A DNA stretch of 64,000 bases from CAZAXU01 sp964489245 (GCA_964489245.1 CAZAXU010000001.1:37043-101042), one strand, 5' to 3'; positions 35,291-44,546 are shown, counted from the stretch's first letter. Program-made: numbers and translations. Notes: generated by a model from the sequence alone, not told the origin.

Positions 35291-35578
35291 TTAAGGTTTT
35301 ACGTTTGCTTTGACTTGATTGATAAATGTTTTCGAAGGTTTGAAAGCCGGGATATAGTGAGCCGGAATTTTAATGGAAGTATTTTTTGAAATATTTCTTC
35401 CGATTTTTTCCGCTCTATATTTGTTGATAAAGCTTCCGAATCCTCTCATGTAAACATTCTCGTTAGATGCTAAAGCACCTTTAACTTCTTCCATGAAATT
35501 TTCAACAACAACCTGAATATCTTTTCTTTCAAGTCCTGTTTTTTGCGCAATTTTATTTACAATTTCTGCTTTTGTCAT
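35291..35578 (-). CDS. HU/IHF-family DNA-binding protein
   Basis: The 95-residue protein has the HU fold sequence: MTKAEIVNKIAQKTGLERKD, VVENFMEEVKGAL, the beta-arm region GFGSFINKYRAEKIGRNI and the C-terminal IPAHYIPAFKPSKTF. It bends and compacts DNA. It heads a transcript with the small basic protein gene. The A-x-Y-I-P-A-F-K-PSK ending is typical for HU rather than IHF. Confidence 0.94.
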   Translation of the reverse strand: MTKAEIVNKIAQKTGLERKDIQVVVENFMEEVKGALASNENVYMRGFGSFINKYRAEKIGRNISKNTSIKIPAHYIPAFKPSKTFINQVKANVKP

Positions 35579-35627
35579 GTTAATATATTTTTTATTTACT
35601 TAGATAATTTGTTTTAAAAAATGTCTG

Positions 35628-35635
35628 CAAATATA
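35628..35635 (-). promoter_or_regulatory. Promoter -7 box for the HU gene
   Basis: TATATTTG on the minus strand lies 49 nt upstream of the HU ATG. No good -33 element was seen. It is in the 247-nt divergent gap 35579-35825, which also carries the promoter of the next gene and is otherwise very AT-rich. Confidence 0.5.
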
Positions 35636-35761
35636 ACACATATTATTGAAAGCCGAAAATTTAAATTGTTTTTTTTGTTTATGGATTATTCAAAATCAAT
35701 TGATTATGCCGTTTTTTCTTTTTTTGTAAAGTTTTTATGGTTTTTTTAGTATTTAAATGTA

Positions 35762-35790
35762 TTGGTTAAATGATTTAATAAATATCTTTG
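35762..35790 (+). promoter_or_regulatory. Promoter for the cysteine synthase-like gene
   Basis: TTG at 35762-35764 and TATCTTTG at 35783-35790 are 18 nt apart; the ATG is 35 nt further downstream. Confidence 0.55.
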
Positions 35791-35825
35791 TGACACCTTG
35801 ACAAACAAACCTTAAATTATAAAAA

Positions 35826-36800
35826 ATGAACTTATTAGACGCCATAGGCAATACCCCTTTGATTAAACTGAATAATTTTGGCAGAGAATATGGGAACAAT
35901 ATTTTTGTAAAGCTGGAATATTATAATCCTACGAGTAGTTTAAAAGACAGAATAGCGAAAGGCTTAATAGAGGAAGCTGAGAAGAAAGGAATTATCAGCC
36001 CAGGAGACACAATCATTGAAAATTCTTCGGGCAATACGGCAACGGGTTTGGCAATGGTTGCCAAACAAAAAGGTTACAACCTTATATTGGTGGTAAGAGA
36101 TACCTTATCTATCGATAAAAAAAGAGTTTTGGAGGCTTTTGATGTTGAATTGTTAATTGCGGATTCAAGTTTGCCTGTTGATCATCCCGAAGCCTATCAT
36201 AACCTACCCCAAACCTATGCAGAAAAACACAAGGGCGTATGGTTTAGCAATCAGCATGATAATTTGGATAATCCTTTGACACATTATCACACCACCGGAC
36301 AAGAAATTTGGGAGCAAACCGAACATAAAATAGACTATTTTATTGCAGGAGTGGGAACCGGTGGAACATTATCCGGTATAGGAAAAGCCTTGAAAGAAAA
36401 AAATCCGAAGGTAAAAATTATTGGTGTAGACCCGATTGGATCTGTTTTTAAAGCACATTATTATCAAGAAGAATTGCCCAAGCCCAAGTCTCATCATCTC
36501 GAAGGTATAGGAAATGCTTTTCCGACAAAAAATATCATTAGAGAATATATTGATGAAGTGCTCGAACTGAAAGACACCGATGCCCTGAAACTCATCAGAG
36601 AATTGATTAGAAGCGAAGGAATTATAGGAGGTCCGAGTGTTGGGGCAAATTTGTGGGGCGTGTTGGAAATAGCAAAAAGAAATAAAGGAAAAAATTTGAA
36701 TATAGTGACACTTATCGGAGACACCGGCTATAAATATACAAGTACGATTTTCAATGACGAATGGCTGGAAAAAGTTTTTGCAAAAGAAACTTTAATTTAG
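35826..36800 (+). CDS. Cysteine synthase/cystathionine beta-synthase-family PLP enzyme
   Basis: The 324-residue protein starts MNLLDAIGNTPLIKLNNFG and has the PLP lysine segment NPTSSLKDRIAKGLIEEAE, an Asn loop ENSSGNTATGLAMVA, the phosphate cradle GVGTGGTLSGIGKAL and GDTGYKYTSTIF near the end. These fit the O-acetylserine sulfhydrylase/CBS group, which builds cysteine or cystathionine. The loop is SSGNTA rather than the STGNTG of classical CysK/CysM, so the exact donor substrate is uncertain. mutY follows 9 nt later. Confidence 0.88.
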   Translation: MNLLDAIGNTPLIKLNNFGREYGNNIFVKLEYYNPTSSLKDRIAKGLIEEAEKKGIISPGDTIIENSSGNTATGLAMVAKQKGYNLILVVRDTLSIDKKRVLEAFDVELLIADSSLPVDHPEAYHNLPQTYAEKHKGVWFSNQHDNLDNPLTHYHTTGQEIWEQTEHKIDYFIAGVGTGGTLSGIGKALKEKNPKVKIIGVDPIGSVFKAHYYQEELPKPKSHHLEGIGNAFPTKNIIREYIDEVLELKDTDALKLIRELIRSEGIIGGPSVGANLWGVLEIAKRNKGKNLNIVTLIGDTGYKYTSTIFNDEWLEKVFAKETLI

Positions 36801-36809
36801 TTTCGCAAA

Positions 36810-37835
36810 ATGAAACACAAAATATTATTTGATTGGTATCAGCATCACAAGAGAGATTTGCCTTGGCGTCAAACCAAAGAGCCTTATAAAGTTTGGTTGT
36901 CTGAAATTATCTTGCAACAAACCAGAGTGCAACAAGGCTTATCTTATTATAAGAGGTTTATGGAAGATTATCCGAAGATTCAAGATTTGGCTCAAGCATC
37001 AGAGCAAGATGTGCTCAATTTGTGGCAGGGCTTGGGCTATTATTCCAGAGCGAGAAACTTACATTTTACAGCCAAGGATATCATTGAAAATTATGCGGGA
37101 ATATTTCCAAACAATTATAAACAATTATTGAAACTTAAAGGAGTTGGAACATACACGGCAGCTGCCATTGCATCTTTTTGCTACGACGAAGCTGTTGCCG
37201 TTTTGGATGGAAATGTTTTTCGGGTATTATCAAGAATTTACGGAGTGGAAACACCGATTGATTCAAACGAAGGAAAAAGAATATTCGGAGAATTGGCACA
37301 AAAAAAATTAGACCGAAAACATCCTGCAGATTATAACCAAGCCATTATGGAATTTGGCGCACTGCATTGCACACCCAAACAACCTCAATGCAGCGATTGC
37401 CCCTTTTCTGCCGATTGTGTAGCTTTTCAAACCGGAAAAACAGATTGGTTTCCGGTGAAATCAAAAAAAATAAAACAAAAAGAAAGATTTCTTAATTTTC
37501 TTTTGATAAAAAATCATGACGAAATCATCATTGAAAAAAGAACTCATAATGATATTTGGAAAAATATGTATCAACTTCCGCTGATTGAAAAATCTAAAGA
37601 AGAAGATATAAAAGAGGAAGAAATGGATTTAATATTCAAGCGCTATGGAATCAAAAAACGGCAAATGCCGATGCTGATACATCAGCAAACTCATAAACTG
37701 ACACATCAAAATCTGCACATTAGGTTTTGGCTGCTGAAATTTGATGAAAAAAATATAAATGCAGTAAAAATCAATCAGATAAACCGATTTCCCATGCCAA
37801 TAGTTATTGTCAATTTTTTGGATAATTATTTATAA
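36810..37835 (+). CDS. mutY: A/G-specific adenine glycosylase
   Basis: The 341-residue protein has the HhH-GPD domain with LPWRQTKEPYKVWLSEIILQ, the hairpin LKGVGTYTAAAIASF, catalytic Asp in VAVLDGNVFRVLSR, and the 4Fe-4S cluster motif C-x6-C-x2-C-x5-C (CTPKQPQCSDCPFSADC). The C-terminal part is a NUDIX-like 8-oxoG recognition domain. It removes adenine opposite 8-oxoguanine. The following order ssb-gldE-gldD is typical of gliding Flavobacteriia. Confidence 0.96.
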   Translation: MKHKILFDWYQHHKRDLPWRQTKEPYKVWLSEIILQQTRVQQGLSYYKRFMEDYPKIQDLAQASEQDVLNLWQGLGYYSRARNLHFTAKDIIENYAGIFPNNYKQLLKLKGVGTYTAAAIASFCYDEAVAVLDGNVFRVLSRIYGVETPIDSNEGKRIFGELAQKKLDRKHPADYNQAIMEFGALHCTPKQPQCSDCPFSADCVAFQTGKTDWFPVKSKKIKQKERFLNFLLIKNHDEIIIEKRTHNDIWKNMYQLPLIEKSKEEDIKEEEMDLIFKRYGIKKRQMPMLIHQQTHKLTHQNLHIRFWLLKFDEKNINAVKINQINRFPMPIVIVNFLDNYL

Positions 37836-37883
37836 TGATATACCTTTGAACATTATTTTGATTCTAACACCAAAAAAAAATTC

Positions 37884-38318
37884 ATGAACGGAACAATTAA
37901 CAAAGTTATTTTAATCGGGCATTTGGGAGACAATGTGAAAATGCACTATTTTGAAGGAGGCAATGCAATTGGAAGATTTCCTCTGGCAACCAATGACAGC
38001 TATGTGAATAAGCAAACCGGAGAGCGTGTAGTAAACACGGAGTGGCACAACATAGTAGTCAGAAATAAATTGGCGGAAATTTTTGAAAAATATGCGCATA
38101 AAGGAGATAAAGTATATGTTGAAGGAAGATTGAGAACTAGAAAATGGACAGATGACAGCGGACGAGACAGATATACAACGGAAATACACGTAACGGAATT
38201 CACCTTTTTGACTCCTAAATCAGCAAAAGATCAAAGTATGCCGAATCAAACGGAAAACACGGAAACTCCTGAAACTCCGACCGAAACTCCAGAAGGAGAT
38301 GACGATTTGCCATTCTAA
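37884..38318 (+). CDS. ssb: Single-stranded DNA-binding protein
   Basis: The 144-residue protein has the SSB OB fold (VILIGHLGDNVKMHYF, FPLATNDSYVNKQTGE, TEWHNIVVRNKLAEIFEKY, KGDKVYVEGRLRTRKWTD) and an acidic C-terminal tip DDDLPF, the docking site for partner proteins. The linker is rich in Thr/Pro/Glu repeats (ETPETPTETPEG). It lies 48 nt after mutY. Confidence 0.95.
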   Translation: MNGTINKVILIGHLGDNVKMHYFEGGNAIGRFPLATNDSYVNKQTGERVVNTEWHNIVVRNKLAEIFEKYAHKGDKVYVEGRLRTRKWTDDSGRDRYTTEIHVTEFTFLTPKSAKDQSMPNQTENTETPETPTETPEGDDDLPF

Positions 38319-38350
38319 AATCAATTATAAGTAAAACAACAAAATAACTG

Positions 38351-39643
38351 ATGGACAACGCGGATAGTATATCCCAAATTTGGCATATTTTACCTTATTT
38401 CATTTCGATAGTTTTGCTGTTGCTGGCATCTGCTTTGATATCCGGCTCGGAAATTGCATTTTTTTCTCTGACACCGACAAATTTGGACGAACTGAAAAAA
38501 AACCAAAAAGGAAAATTGGTCAATAAACTATTGAAAAAGCCCAAGCAACTTTTAGCAACCATTCTGGTGGCAAATAACTTTATTAATATTGCCATTGTAA
38601 TACTCTCGACTTATCTGACGGCAATTGTGCTGCAAAATGTCTTCGGCTATTGGAAATTTATTATCGAAGTGATTGTTGTCACGTTTTTAATTTTGCTTTT
38701 CGGAGAGATTTTACCCAAAGTGTATGCCAATAGAAACGCAAAGAAATTTGCCGGTTTCATGGCAATATATCTCGTTTATCTTGAGAAATTCTTGTATCCG
38801 GTATCTGTTTTTTTAGTGAAATCGACACGTATTGTTGAAAAAAAATTAAGAAAAGAACAAATCAATATTTCAGTGAATCAATTGTCGCAAGCTTTAGAGC
38901 TTACTTCAAATCATGACACTACGGAAGATGAACAAAAAATTTTTGAAGGAATTGTTTCATTTGGAGAAACGGAAGCAAAACAAATTATGCGTCCGCGTAT
39001 AGATGTTTTTGCCCTGGAAAACACCACAAATTCGGCAGATGTTATTGCCGGTGTGAGCAAGCAAGGTTTTTCAAGAATACCTGTTTTTCAAGAAAATATG
39101 GATAATATCATCGGGGTTTTGTTTGCCAAAGATTTATTACCTTATCTTAACAAAGGAGATTTTGACTGGCTCAGGCTTTTGAGAGAACCCTTTTTTGTGC
39201 CTGAAAACATGAAGCTGGACGATTTATTAAAAGATTTTCAAGAAAAGAAAACACATTTGGCAATAGTTGTTGATGAGTATGGAGGAACGTCAGGAATTAT
39301 TACGCTTGAAGACGTAATTGAAGAAATCGTAGGCGAAATAACAGATGAGTATGATCAAGAAGATTTGAATTTTCATAAAATAAACAATAATATTTTTGAA
39401 TTTGACGGAAAGACATCTTTGAAAGACTTTTATAAGATTATGGACATTTCCGAGAAAGATGAGGAAAAATTTGAAACAGCCAAAGGTGATGCCGAGAGCA
39501 TTGCCGGCTTTTTCTTGGAACAAAATGGTGATTTTCCGAAGAAAAACGATAGAATTAGATTTGGATTATATGAGCTTATAGCCACAGCAACAGATGACAA
39601 AAGAATCAAAAAAATCAAAGTTATTCGAAATGAAAAAAAATAG
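38351..39643 (+). CDS. gldE: GldE, gliding-associated CorC/HlyC-family protein
   Basis: The 430-residue protein has an N-terminal CNNM/DUF21 membrane domain (LLLASALISGSEIAFFSLTP; LLFGEILPKVYANRNAKKFA), a CBS pair (about 205-330, including RPRIDVFAL and HLAIVVDEYGGTSGIITLEDV) and a C-terminal CorC-HlyC domain. This is the architecture of Mg/Co efflux-type proteins; location directly before gldD identifies it as GldE, which supports GldD in gliding motility and type IX secretion. The gldD start overlaps its end by 14 nt. Confidence 0.92.
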   Translation: MDNADSISQIWHILPYFISIVLLLLASALISGSEIAFFSLTPTNLDELKKNQKGKLVNKLLKKPKQLLATILVANNFINIAIVILSTYLTAIVLQNVFGYWKFIIEVIVVTFLILLFGEILPKVYANRNAKKFAGFMAIYLVYLEKFLYPVSVFLVKSTRIVEKKLRKEQINISVNQLSQALELTSNHDTTEDEQKIFEGIVSFGETEAKQIMRPRIDVFALENTTNSADVIAGVSKQGFSRIPVFQENMDNIIGVLFAKDLLPYLNKGDFDWLRLLREPFFVPENMKLDDLLKDFQEKKTHLAIVVDEYGGTSGIITLEDVIEEIVGEITDEYDQEDLNFHKINNNIFEFDGKTSLKDFYKIMDISEKDEEKFETAKGDAESIAGFFLEQNGDFPKKNDRIRFGLYELIATATDDKRIKKIKVIRNEKK

Positions 39644-40190
39644 TTTGATTTTATTTTTGTTGTTCGTTGGCATGGCAATTTCCTGCTCTGAAAATCCTGT
39701 TATGCCAAAACCTAAAGCTCAATTGAGTTTGAATTATCCCGAGGCAAAATATAAAAAAGTTGAATTGGATAATTTCAGCTTTGAACAATCTGACCGAGCA
39801 AATTTGGAAAAAGTCGATCAAAAAGCATATAATTTGTCCTATCCACGGATGAAAGCAAAAATATATATCACTTATAGTGATGTGAATCGTGATTTGGATA
39901 CATTGCTTCGTGATGCCGAAAAATTTACATTTGAACATACCATCAAAGCGGATGAAATTTTTTCAAATGATTTTGTCAATGAATCGGAAAAAATTTATGG
40001 CACAATCAATTCCATCACGGGAAATGTAGCCTCTCAAATTCAGTTTCATGTCACAGACAGCACAAAACACTTTATCTCGGGGTCTCTTTATTTCTATGCC
40101 CAGCCCAATTATGATTCCATTATGCCCGCCATCAAATATCTTAAAAAAGATGTTGTGCATATTTTGGAAACTTTGAGATGGATAAACTAG
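39630..40190 (+). CDS. gldD: GldD, gliding motility lipoprotein
   Basis: From the Met at 39630 the 186-residue product begins MKKNSLILFLLFVGMAISC, a lipoprotein signal. The conserved GldD features MPKPKAQLSLNYPEAKY, LSYPRMKAKIYITY and SLYFYAQPNYDS are visible. GldD is an inner-membrane/periplasmic lipoprotein needed for gliding and linked to the type IX secretion system. A longer frame starting at 39594 inside gldE is unlikely because it would precede the signal peptide. Confidence 0.92.
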   Translation: MKKNSLILFLLFVGMAISCSENPVMPKPKAQLSLNYPEAKYKKVELDNFSFEQSDRANLEKVDQKAYNLSYPRMKAKIYITYSDVNRDLDTLLRDAEKFTFEHTIKADEIFSNDFVNESEKIYGTINSITGNVASQIQFHVTDSTKHFISGSLYFYAQPNYDSIMPAIKYLKKDVVHILETLRWIN

Positions 40191-40193
40191 AAT

Positions 40194-40313
40194 TTATTTG
40201 ATAATTAATCTTAACCCACCATCTTCGGCATTGGTTCGTACATAAACCGGATGGATTTTTCTCGATAATGCGGTTATAGAAATTCGGAATTTTCCTGATT
40301 CTTTTATAAACAT
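40194..40313 (-). CDS. Possible 39-residue protein in the gldD-GT2 gap
   Basis: The frame reads MFIKESGKFRISITALSRKI and ends GGLRLIIK, convergent with gldD and ending 3 nt from its stop. A TACATTTG box on the minus strand (40353-40346) lies 33 nt upstream of this ATG, which favours it over a longer start at 40397. Composition looks protein-like, but there is no known motif, and it could be chance or a fragment of a lost gene. The rest of the 240-nt gap shows nothing clear. Confidence 0.3.
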   Translation of the reverse strand: MFIKESGKFRISITALSRKIHPVYVRTNAEDGGLRLIIK

Positions 40314-40430
40314 GAAAATAATAACATAATAAGTGGATGTGCCAACAAATGTAACATTTATAGCATCCGATATTATTATTTTGTCATTATTTTGCAAAAT
40401 ATTTTATAATCTGAAGGATATTTAATCTTT

Positions 40431-42278
40431 ATGAACAACAAATATTATGACATATTTGAAAACAGAAAACCATATGAGCCGAGTCGTTATTCGAATTGGC
40501 GAGATCTTCTGTTTCAATTTGTTTCGGTTATATTTGTGTTCATAGGCTTGGACTATTTGGTTTGGCGTTGGAATCATTCCATCAATTGGGATGCTGTTTG
40601 GATTTCCATTCCCTTATATGTTGCAGAGATTTTGGCATTTACAGGCTCAATTTTGACCATTATCAATTATTGGACACATAAAGATATACCACGAGAAAAA
40701 CCGGTCCGTTTTTTGTCTGAAATCAGAAATTTAGCACAAAATGAGACAGATAGACCTGTCAAAATAGATTTGTTTATTGCAACTTATAATGAAGACCTAT
40801 ATATTGTTGAAGATACAATCCGAGATGCCACAAAGGCAACTTATCCCTATGATGATGTGAAAATAAATATTATGGTTTTGGACGACGGTCACAGAGACGG
40901 GTCGGATCCGGTAAAAGAGAATTTCAAAGCTTTGGCAGAGAAATATGGCGTGAAATACTTATCCAGAGAAAATAATATTGGTTTCAAGGCCGGAAATATG
41001 AACAATGCCTTTTATCAATCAGACGGAGATTTGGTTGTGATTTTGGATGCCGATACAAGAATTTTTCCGAAGTTTTTAGAAAATACAACCGGATATTTTA
41101 GAAATAAGAAGATGGGATGGATTCAAACACCTCAGTGGTTCTATGATATTCCTGAAGGTTTACCTTTAAATCAGTATTTAGAAACAAAATATCATTCTTT
41201 GGGTAGAATTATAGGCAATTTTATTCCGTTTTCAAAAAAATATATCGTGGGAAAAAATGTTTTTGGAACGGATCCTCAGCTGTTTTATGATATTATTTTA
41301 AGAAGAAGAAATGCATCAAATGCTGCTTTCAGTTGCGGGGCGGGTTCCGTGCAGCGTAGAAGCGCTCTAGAGGCTTTAGCACAGGAAGAACAGACAGAGA
41401 AAATTAATGTAGAACTCAAAAAAATATCAAAAGAAAACACCAATGTCAACAAAGAAGTCTTAAAGGAGGAATTAAGAAAAAAAATTCCATTGAGACCTTT
41501 TGTGCACCATATATCCGAAGACATTTTTACCTCAATTATGTTGCAATCAAATCATCAAAAATGGCAATCATATCAACATCCCGATGTGGAATGTAAGATG
41601 CTTTCTCCACAGTCTTTTGATGTTTTTATCAAACAATTCTCACGCTATGCGGAGGGAACAATTGATATTGCTTTGAGTAAGAATAATCCGATTTTGTTAA
41701 AAGGTTTGAACTGGCGTCAAAAGTTAGCATATTTAGAAACAATTTGGTCTTATTTTTCTCCTGTTTGGTTGTTGATTTTTATTTTTTATCCTATTGTATT
41801 TTTCTTCACGCTGATTCCGCCCTTGAAAGCTTTTAACTTTGATTTTTTTGTCAGAATTGTTCCTTTTTTAATGATGAATGTTGTGGTTACTTCGGTTGGA
41901 AATTGGGGTGTTTCAACCAAAAGACCGGAACAGTTTTATCAGGCGGGTTTTTGGTATAAACTTCAAGCGATGTATAAGGTCTTGTTCAAAGGGAATATCA
42001 AATTTAATGTCACGAGCAAGTCTGTGAAGTATGCCGATTCCAATCTCAAACATGTATGGCCGCATTGGATGATTTTTATTTTGACTCTTGTCGGAATAGC
42101 TTATAATTTATACTTGGTTTATATACATGCACATCCATCTTACTCAGCATTTTTTGCCAATATATTTTGGAGTGTGTTCACTTTCTATTTGATTTCTCCG
42201 TTTATCAGAGCAGCGAATTGGGATGAAAATCTTTTTAGAAAATCAAAGGAGTTTTATAAACGTAAACAAATCAAATAG
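40431..42278 (+). CDS. Cellulose synthase-like family 2 glycosyltransferase
   Basis: The 615-residue protein has two N-terminal membrane helices (about 27-46, 58-80), a GT2 domain and four C-terminal helices (about 442-462, 472-490, 545-565, 574-592). Processive-synthase motifs are visible: DDGH at 151-154, DAD at 206-208, QTPQWFYD at 232, SED at 362-364 in place of TED, and QFSRY at 402-406 in place of QxxRW. A charged helical insert (about 312-352) interrupts the domain. There is no PilZ domain, so no sign of c-di-GMP control. It would polymerise a sugar nucleotide and extrude the chain through the inner membrane. The next two genes complete an apparent export unit. Confidence 0.9.
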   Translation: MNNKYYDIFENRKPYEPSRYSNWRDLLFQFVSVIFVFIGLDYLVWRWNHSINWDAVWISIPLYVAEILAFTGSILTIINYWTHKDIPREKPVRFLSEIRNLAQNETDRPVKIDLFIATYNEDLYIVEDTIRDATKATYPYDDVKINIMVLDDGHRDGSDPVKENFKALAEKYGVKYLSRENNIGFKAGNMNNAFYQSDGDLVVILDADTRIFPKFLENTTGYFRNKKMGWIQTPQWFYDIPEGLPLNQYLETKYHSLGRIIGNFIPFSKKYIVGKNVFGTDPQLFYDIILRRRNASNAAFSCGAGSVQRRSALEALAQEEQTEKINVELKKISKENTNVNKEVLKEELRKKIPLRPFVHHISEDIFTSIMLQSNHQKWQSYQHPDVECKMLSPQSFDVFIKQFSRYAEGTIDIALSKNNPILLKGLNWRQKLAYLETIWSYFSPVWLLIFIFYPIVFFFTLIPPLKAFNFDFFVRIVPFLMMNVVVTSVGNWGVSTKRPEQFYQAGFWYKLQAMYKVLFKGNIKFNVTSKSVKYADSNLKHVWPHWMIFILTLVGIAYNLYLVYIHAHPSYSAFFANIFWSVFTFYLISPFIRAANWDENLFRKSKEFYKRKQIK

Positions 42279-42300
42279 GCAAGATTAAAAAATAAACACG

Positions 42301-43671
42301 ATGAAAATAATAATAGACACAAGTAAATATACAAGAAACATCAAATATTTGGTAAAGCCTATAGTAATGCTCTCAGCGTTATATCTGGGAGCAAATGCTG
42401 TTTTGTTTATTGAAAAAGCACGCCCTTCAGACTTCGGTTTCTATAAAGATATTTTTTCAAAAGAATTACTTATTCAGCCTTCTAAACATTATCCGCTGAG
42501 AAAAACCGGTGATTCATTGACAGAACAAGATTTAAAATATGCCAAAATAGCTTGGAAATATTTTGAAAATAATTATCAAAAAAATACAGGTTTATTCAAT
42601 AGTGTTGATAAATATCCGGCATCTACTTTTTGGGATATCAGTAGTTCAATGCACGCTTTGATGAGTGCCCATGAAATTGGTCTGATTTCAGATTCTGAGT
42701 TGGATGATAAAATGAAAAAAGCGCTTGAATCATTGAAAAATATCAAATTGTTTGAAAATGCATTGCCCAATAAAGTCTACAGCACAATCACAATGAATAT
42801 GGTCGATTATTCCAACCATAACACGGAAGATGGCGTGGGTTGGTCAGCAATGGATATCGGTAGGTTTTTCGGGGTGGTTTCAAGAATCAGAAAGTTTTAT
42901 CCTGAATATACAAAAGATATAAACGATGTGATTTCCCGATGGAAAATAGAAAAAGTCTTAGGAAACAATGCAACGCTCCACGGCATAGGTTTTAGTTTTA
43001 AAGATAAAGACATAAAAATTGTTCAAGAAGGAAAGTTGGGTTATGAAGAGTATGCGGCAAAGGGCTACATGCTCAATAACTACGATGCTTCCGAGTCATA
43101 TAAATATACTGATTTTCTGAAATTTATAGAAATTTACGGAATCAAAATCGGTGCAGATACGCGTGAGGTAAAATATCATCCGGCATACAATTATGTGTTG
43201 TCGGAACCCTATATTCTGGACGGAATTGAATATGGCTGGGATATGAATTCCAAAGAATTGGCTTATAGGGTTTATCAAGTGCAAAAAAAACACTATAAAA
43301 AAACGGGGAAACCGGTAGCTATCTCTGAAGACCATATAGATAAAGCACCTTATTTTGTCTATAATGCTGTTTATGCGAATGGAAATGAATGGATTTGTTA
43401 TGCCGAGAACGGAGATGAGGCAAATGAGTTCAAATCTTTTTCGACCAAAGCCGCTTTTGCTTGGGCAACATTATATGATGACGAATATTCAAAAATACTA
43501 ATCGAAAATATAGAAAAGCTATTCGATGAAAATAAAGGTTGGTATGCAGGAAGATATGATAAAACAGGAAAAATAAATAAAGTTTTGACAGCAAATACCA
43601 ATGCCGTGATTTTGGAATGCATCAGCTATAAAATCAATGGACCATTATTGAGAAACACAAATAAAAAATAA
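42301..43671 (+). CDS. DUF3131-domain protein of the polysaccharide cluster
   Basis: The 456-residue protein has one N-terminal membrane helix (about 19-38) and a large domain outside the cytosol. Segments such as TGLFNSVDKYPASTFWDISS, HNTEDGVGWSAMDIGRFFG and YGWDMNSKELAYRVYQ fit DUF3131, an (alpha/alpha)6-like domain related by fold to glycoside hydrolases. It starts 22 nt after the GT2 gene. It could trim, modify or guide the polymer in the periplasm; its chemistry is not known from sequence. Confidence 0.85.
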   Translation: MKIIIDTSKYTRNIKYLVKPIVMLSALYLGANAVLFIEKARPSDFGFYKDIFSKELLIQPSKHYPLRKTGDSLTEQDLKYAKIAWKYFENNYQKNTGLFNSVDKYPASTFWDISSSMHALMSAHEIGLISDSELDDKMKKALESLKNIKLFENALPNKVYSTITMNMVDYSNHNTEDGVGWSAMDIGRFFGVVSRIRKFYPEYTKDINDVISRWKIEKVLGNNATLHGIGFSFKDKDIKIVQEGKLGYEEYAAKGYMLNNYDASESYKYTDFLKFIEIYGIKIGADTREVKYHPAYNYVLSEPYILDGIEYGWDMNSKELAYRVYQVQKKHYKKTGKPVAISEDHIDKAPYFVYNAVYANGNEWICYAENGDEANEFKSFSTKAAFAWATLYDDEYSKILIENIEKLFDENKGWYAGRYDKTGKINKVLTANTNAVILECISYKINGPLLRNTNKK

Positions 43672-43679
43672 AAATAGAA

Positions 43680-44534
43680 ATGAGAAAATTATTAGTCGTA
43701 GGCTTGCTCTTAGCAATGCAAGTCACATTCAGTCAAGAAGAATTATACAGGAAATCACCGGAAAGCATAGGTGATGCTTTGAAATCAGATTGTTGTTTTA
43801 TGGGGCAAAATATAATTTCAGGAGGCGTTGGTTTTTCTTATGGAAAAATCAGTTATTTGCGGGAAGGAGAAAATATAGACTTCAACAGATTCACTGCCAA
43901 CCTGAATTTGATTGTTAAGCTGTACAAGGATTTGCAAATCAGAACTTCATTTTTTACAGATCTTAACGGAGGAGCAGACAAACCGAAATGGCTGTCTAAT
44001 ATGTTTTATAGTATAGGCTATTATAACTGGAGAAATAATACGTTTTCATACGGATATGAAAATTATCAACCCAATAAGTTTGATGGCTCATATAGTTTTT
44101 TAAACAATATGAAGCGCGGATTTTTCTTCACGAGTTTTAATCATCAATTCCTTAATAAAGAAAGTAGTTTAAAACTTGATGAAACTTCTCAAATTATTGT
44201 CTCTCCCTTTGTGAGATACAGCTTTGAATATACAGATAGAACAGGTTTAGAGGTCTTAGGTAATAATAAATTTGTTTTGGGAACATCGATGAGATATACC
44301 ATTTGGGAAAAAATATATGTAGAAGGAGCAGTTTATTTTTATCCGGATAAAAAATCAAAAATGCCTTGGGATCCTGATTTCACTTATGGATTCGGGATGT
44401 TTGACTGGAGAAGTTTCAAGTTGAATATAAGCTATGGCAATTGGATTGCCAACCGTTTCCCTTGGAATGATAAAGAAATGAAAAACGATTTCACCAATGG
44501 AGAGTTTAAAGTGGAATTCACTTATACTTGGTAA
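43680..44534 (+). CDS. Predicted outer-membrane beta-barrel of the polysaccharide cluster
   Basis: The 284-residue protein has a signal peptide (KLLVVGLLLAMQVTFSQ) and a mature part of alternating aromatic/polar strands, ending in VEFTYTW with a terminal aromatic residue as in outer-membrane barrels. Two adjacent Cys occur near the mature N-terminus (SDCCFMG). It starts 8 nt after the DUF3131 gene. Its position suggests the outer-membrane exit for the polymer, an inference from context. Confidence 0.75.
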   Translation: MRKLLVVGLLLAMQVTFSQEELYRKSPESIGDALKSDCCFMGQNIISGGVGFSYGKISYLREGENIDFNRFTANLNLIVKLYKDLQIRTSFFTDLNGGADKPKWLSNMFYSIGYYNWRNNTFSYGYENYQPNKFDGSYSFLNNMKRGFFFTSFNHQFLNKESSLKLDETSQIIVSPFVRYSFEYTDRTGLEVLGNNKFVLGTSMRYTIWEKIYVEGAVYFYPDKKSKMPWDPDFTYGFGMFDWRSFKLNISYGNWIANRFPWNDKEMKNDFTNGEFKVEFTYTW

Positions 44535-44546
44535 AATCTTACAGCG

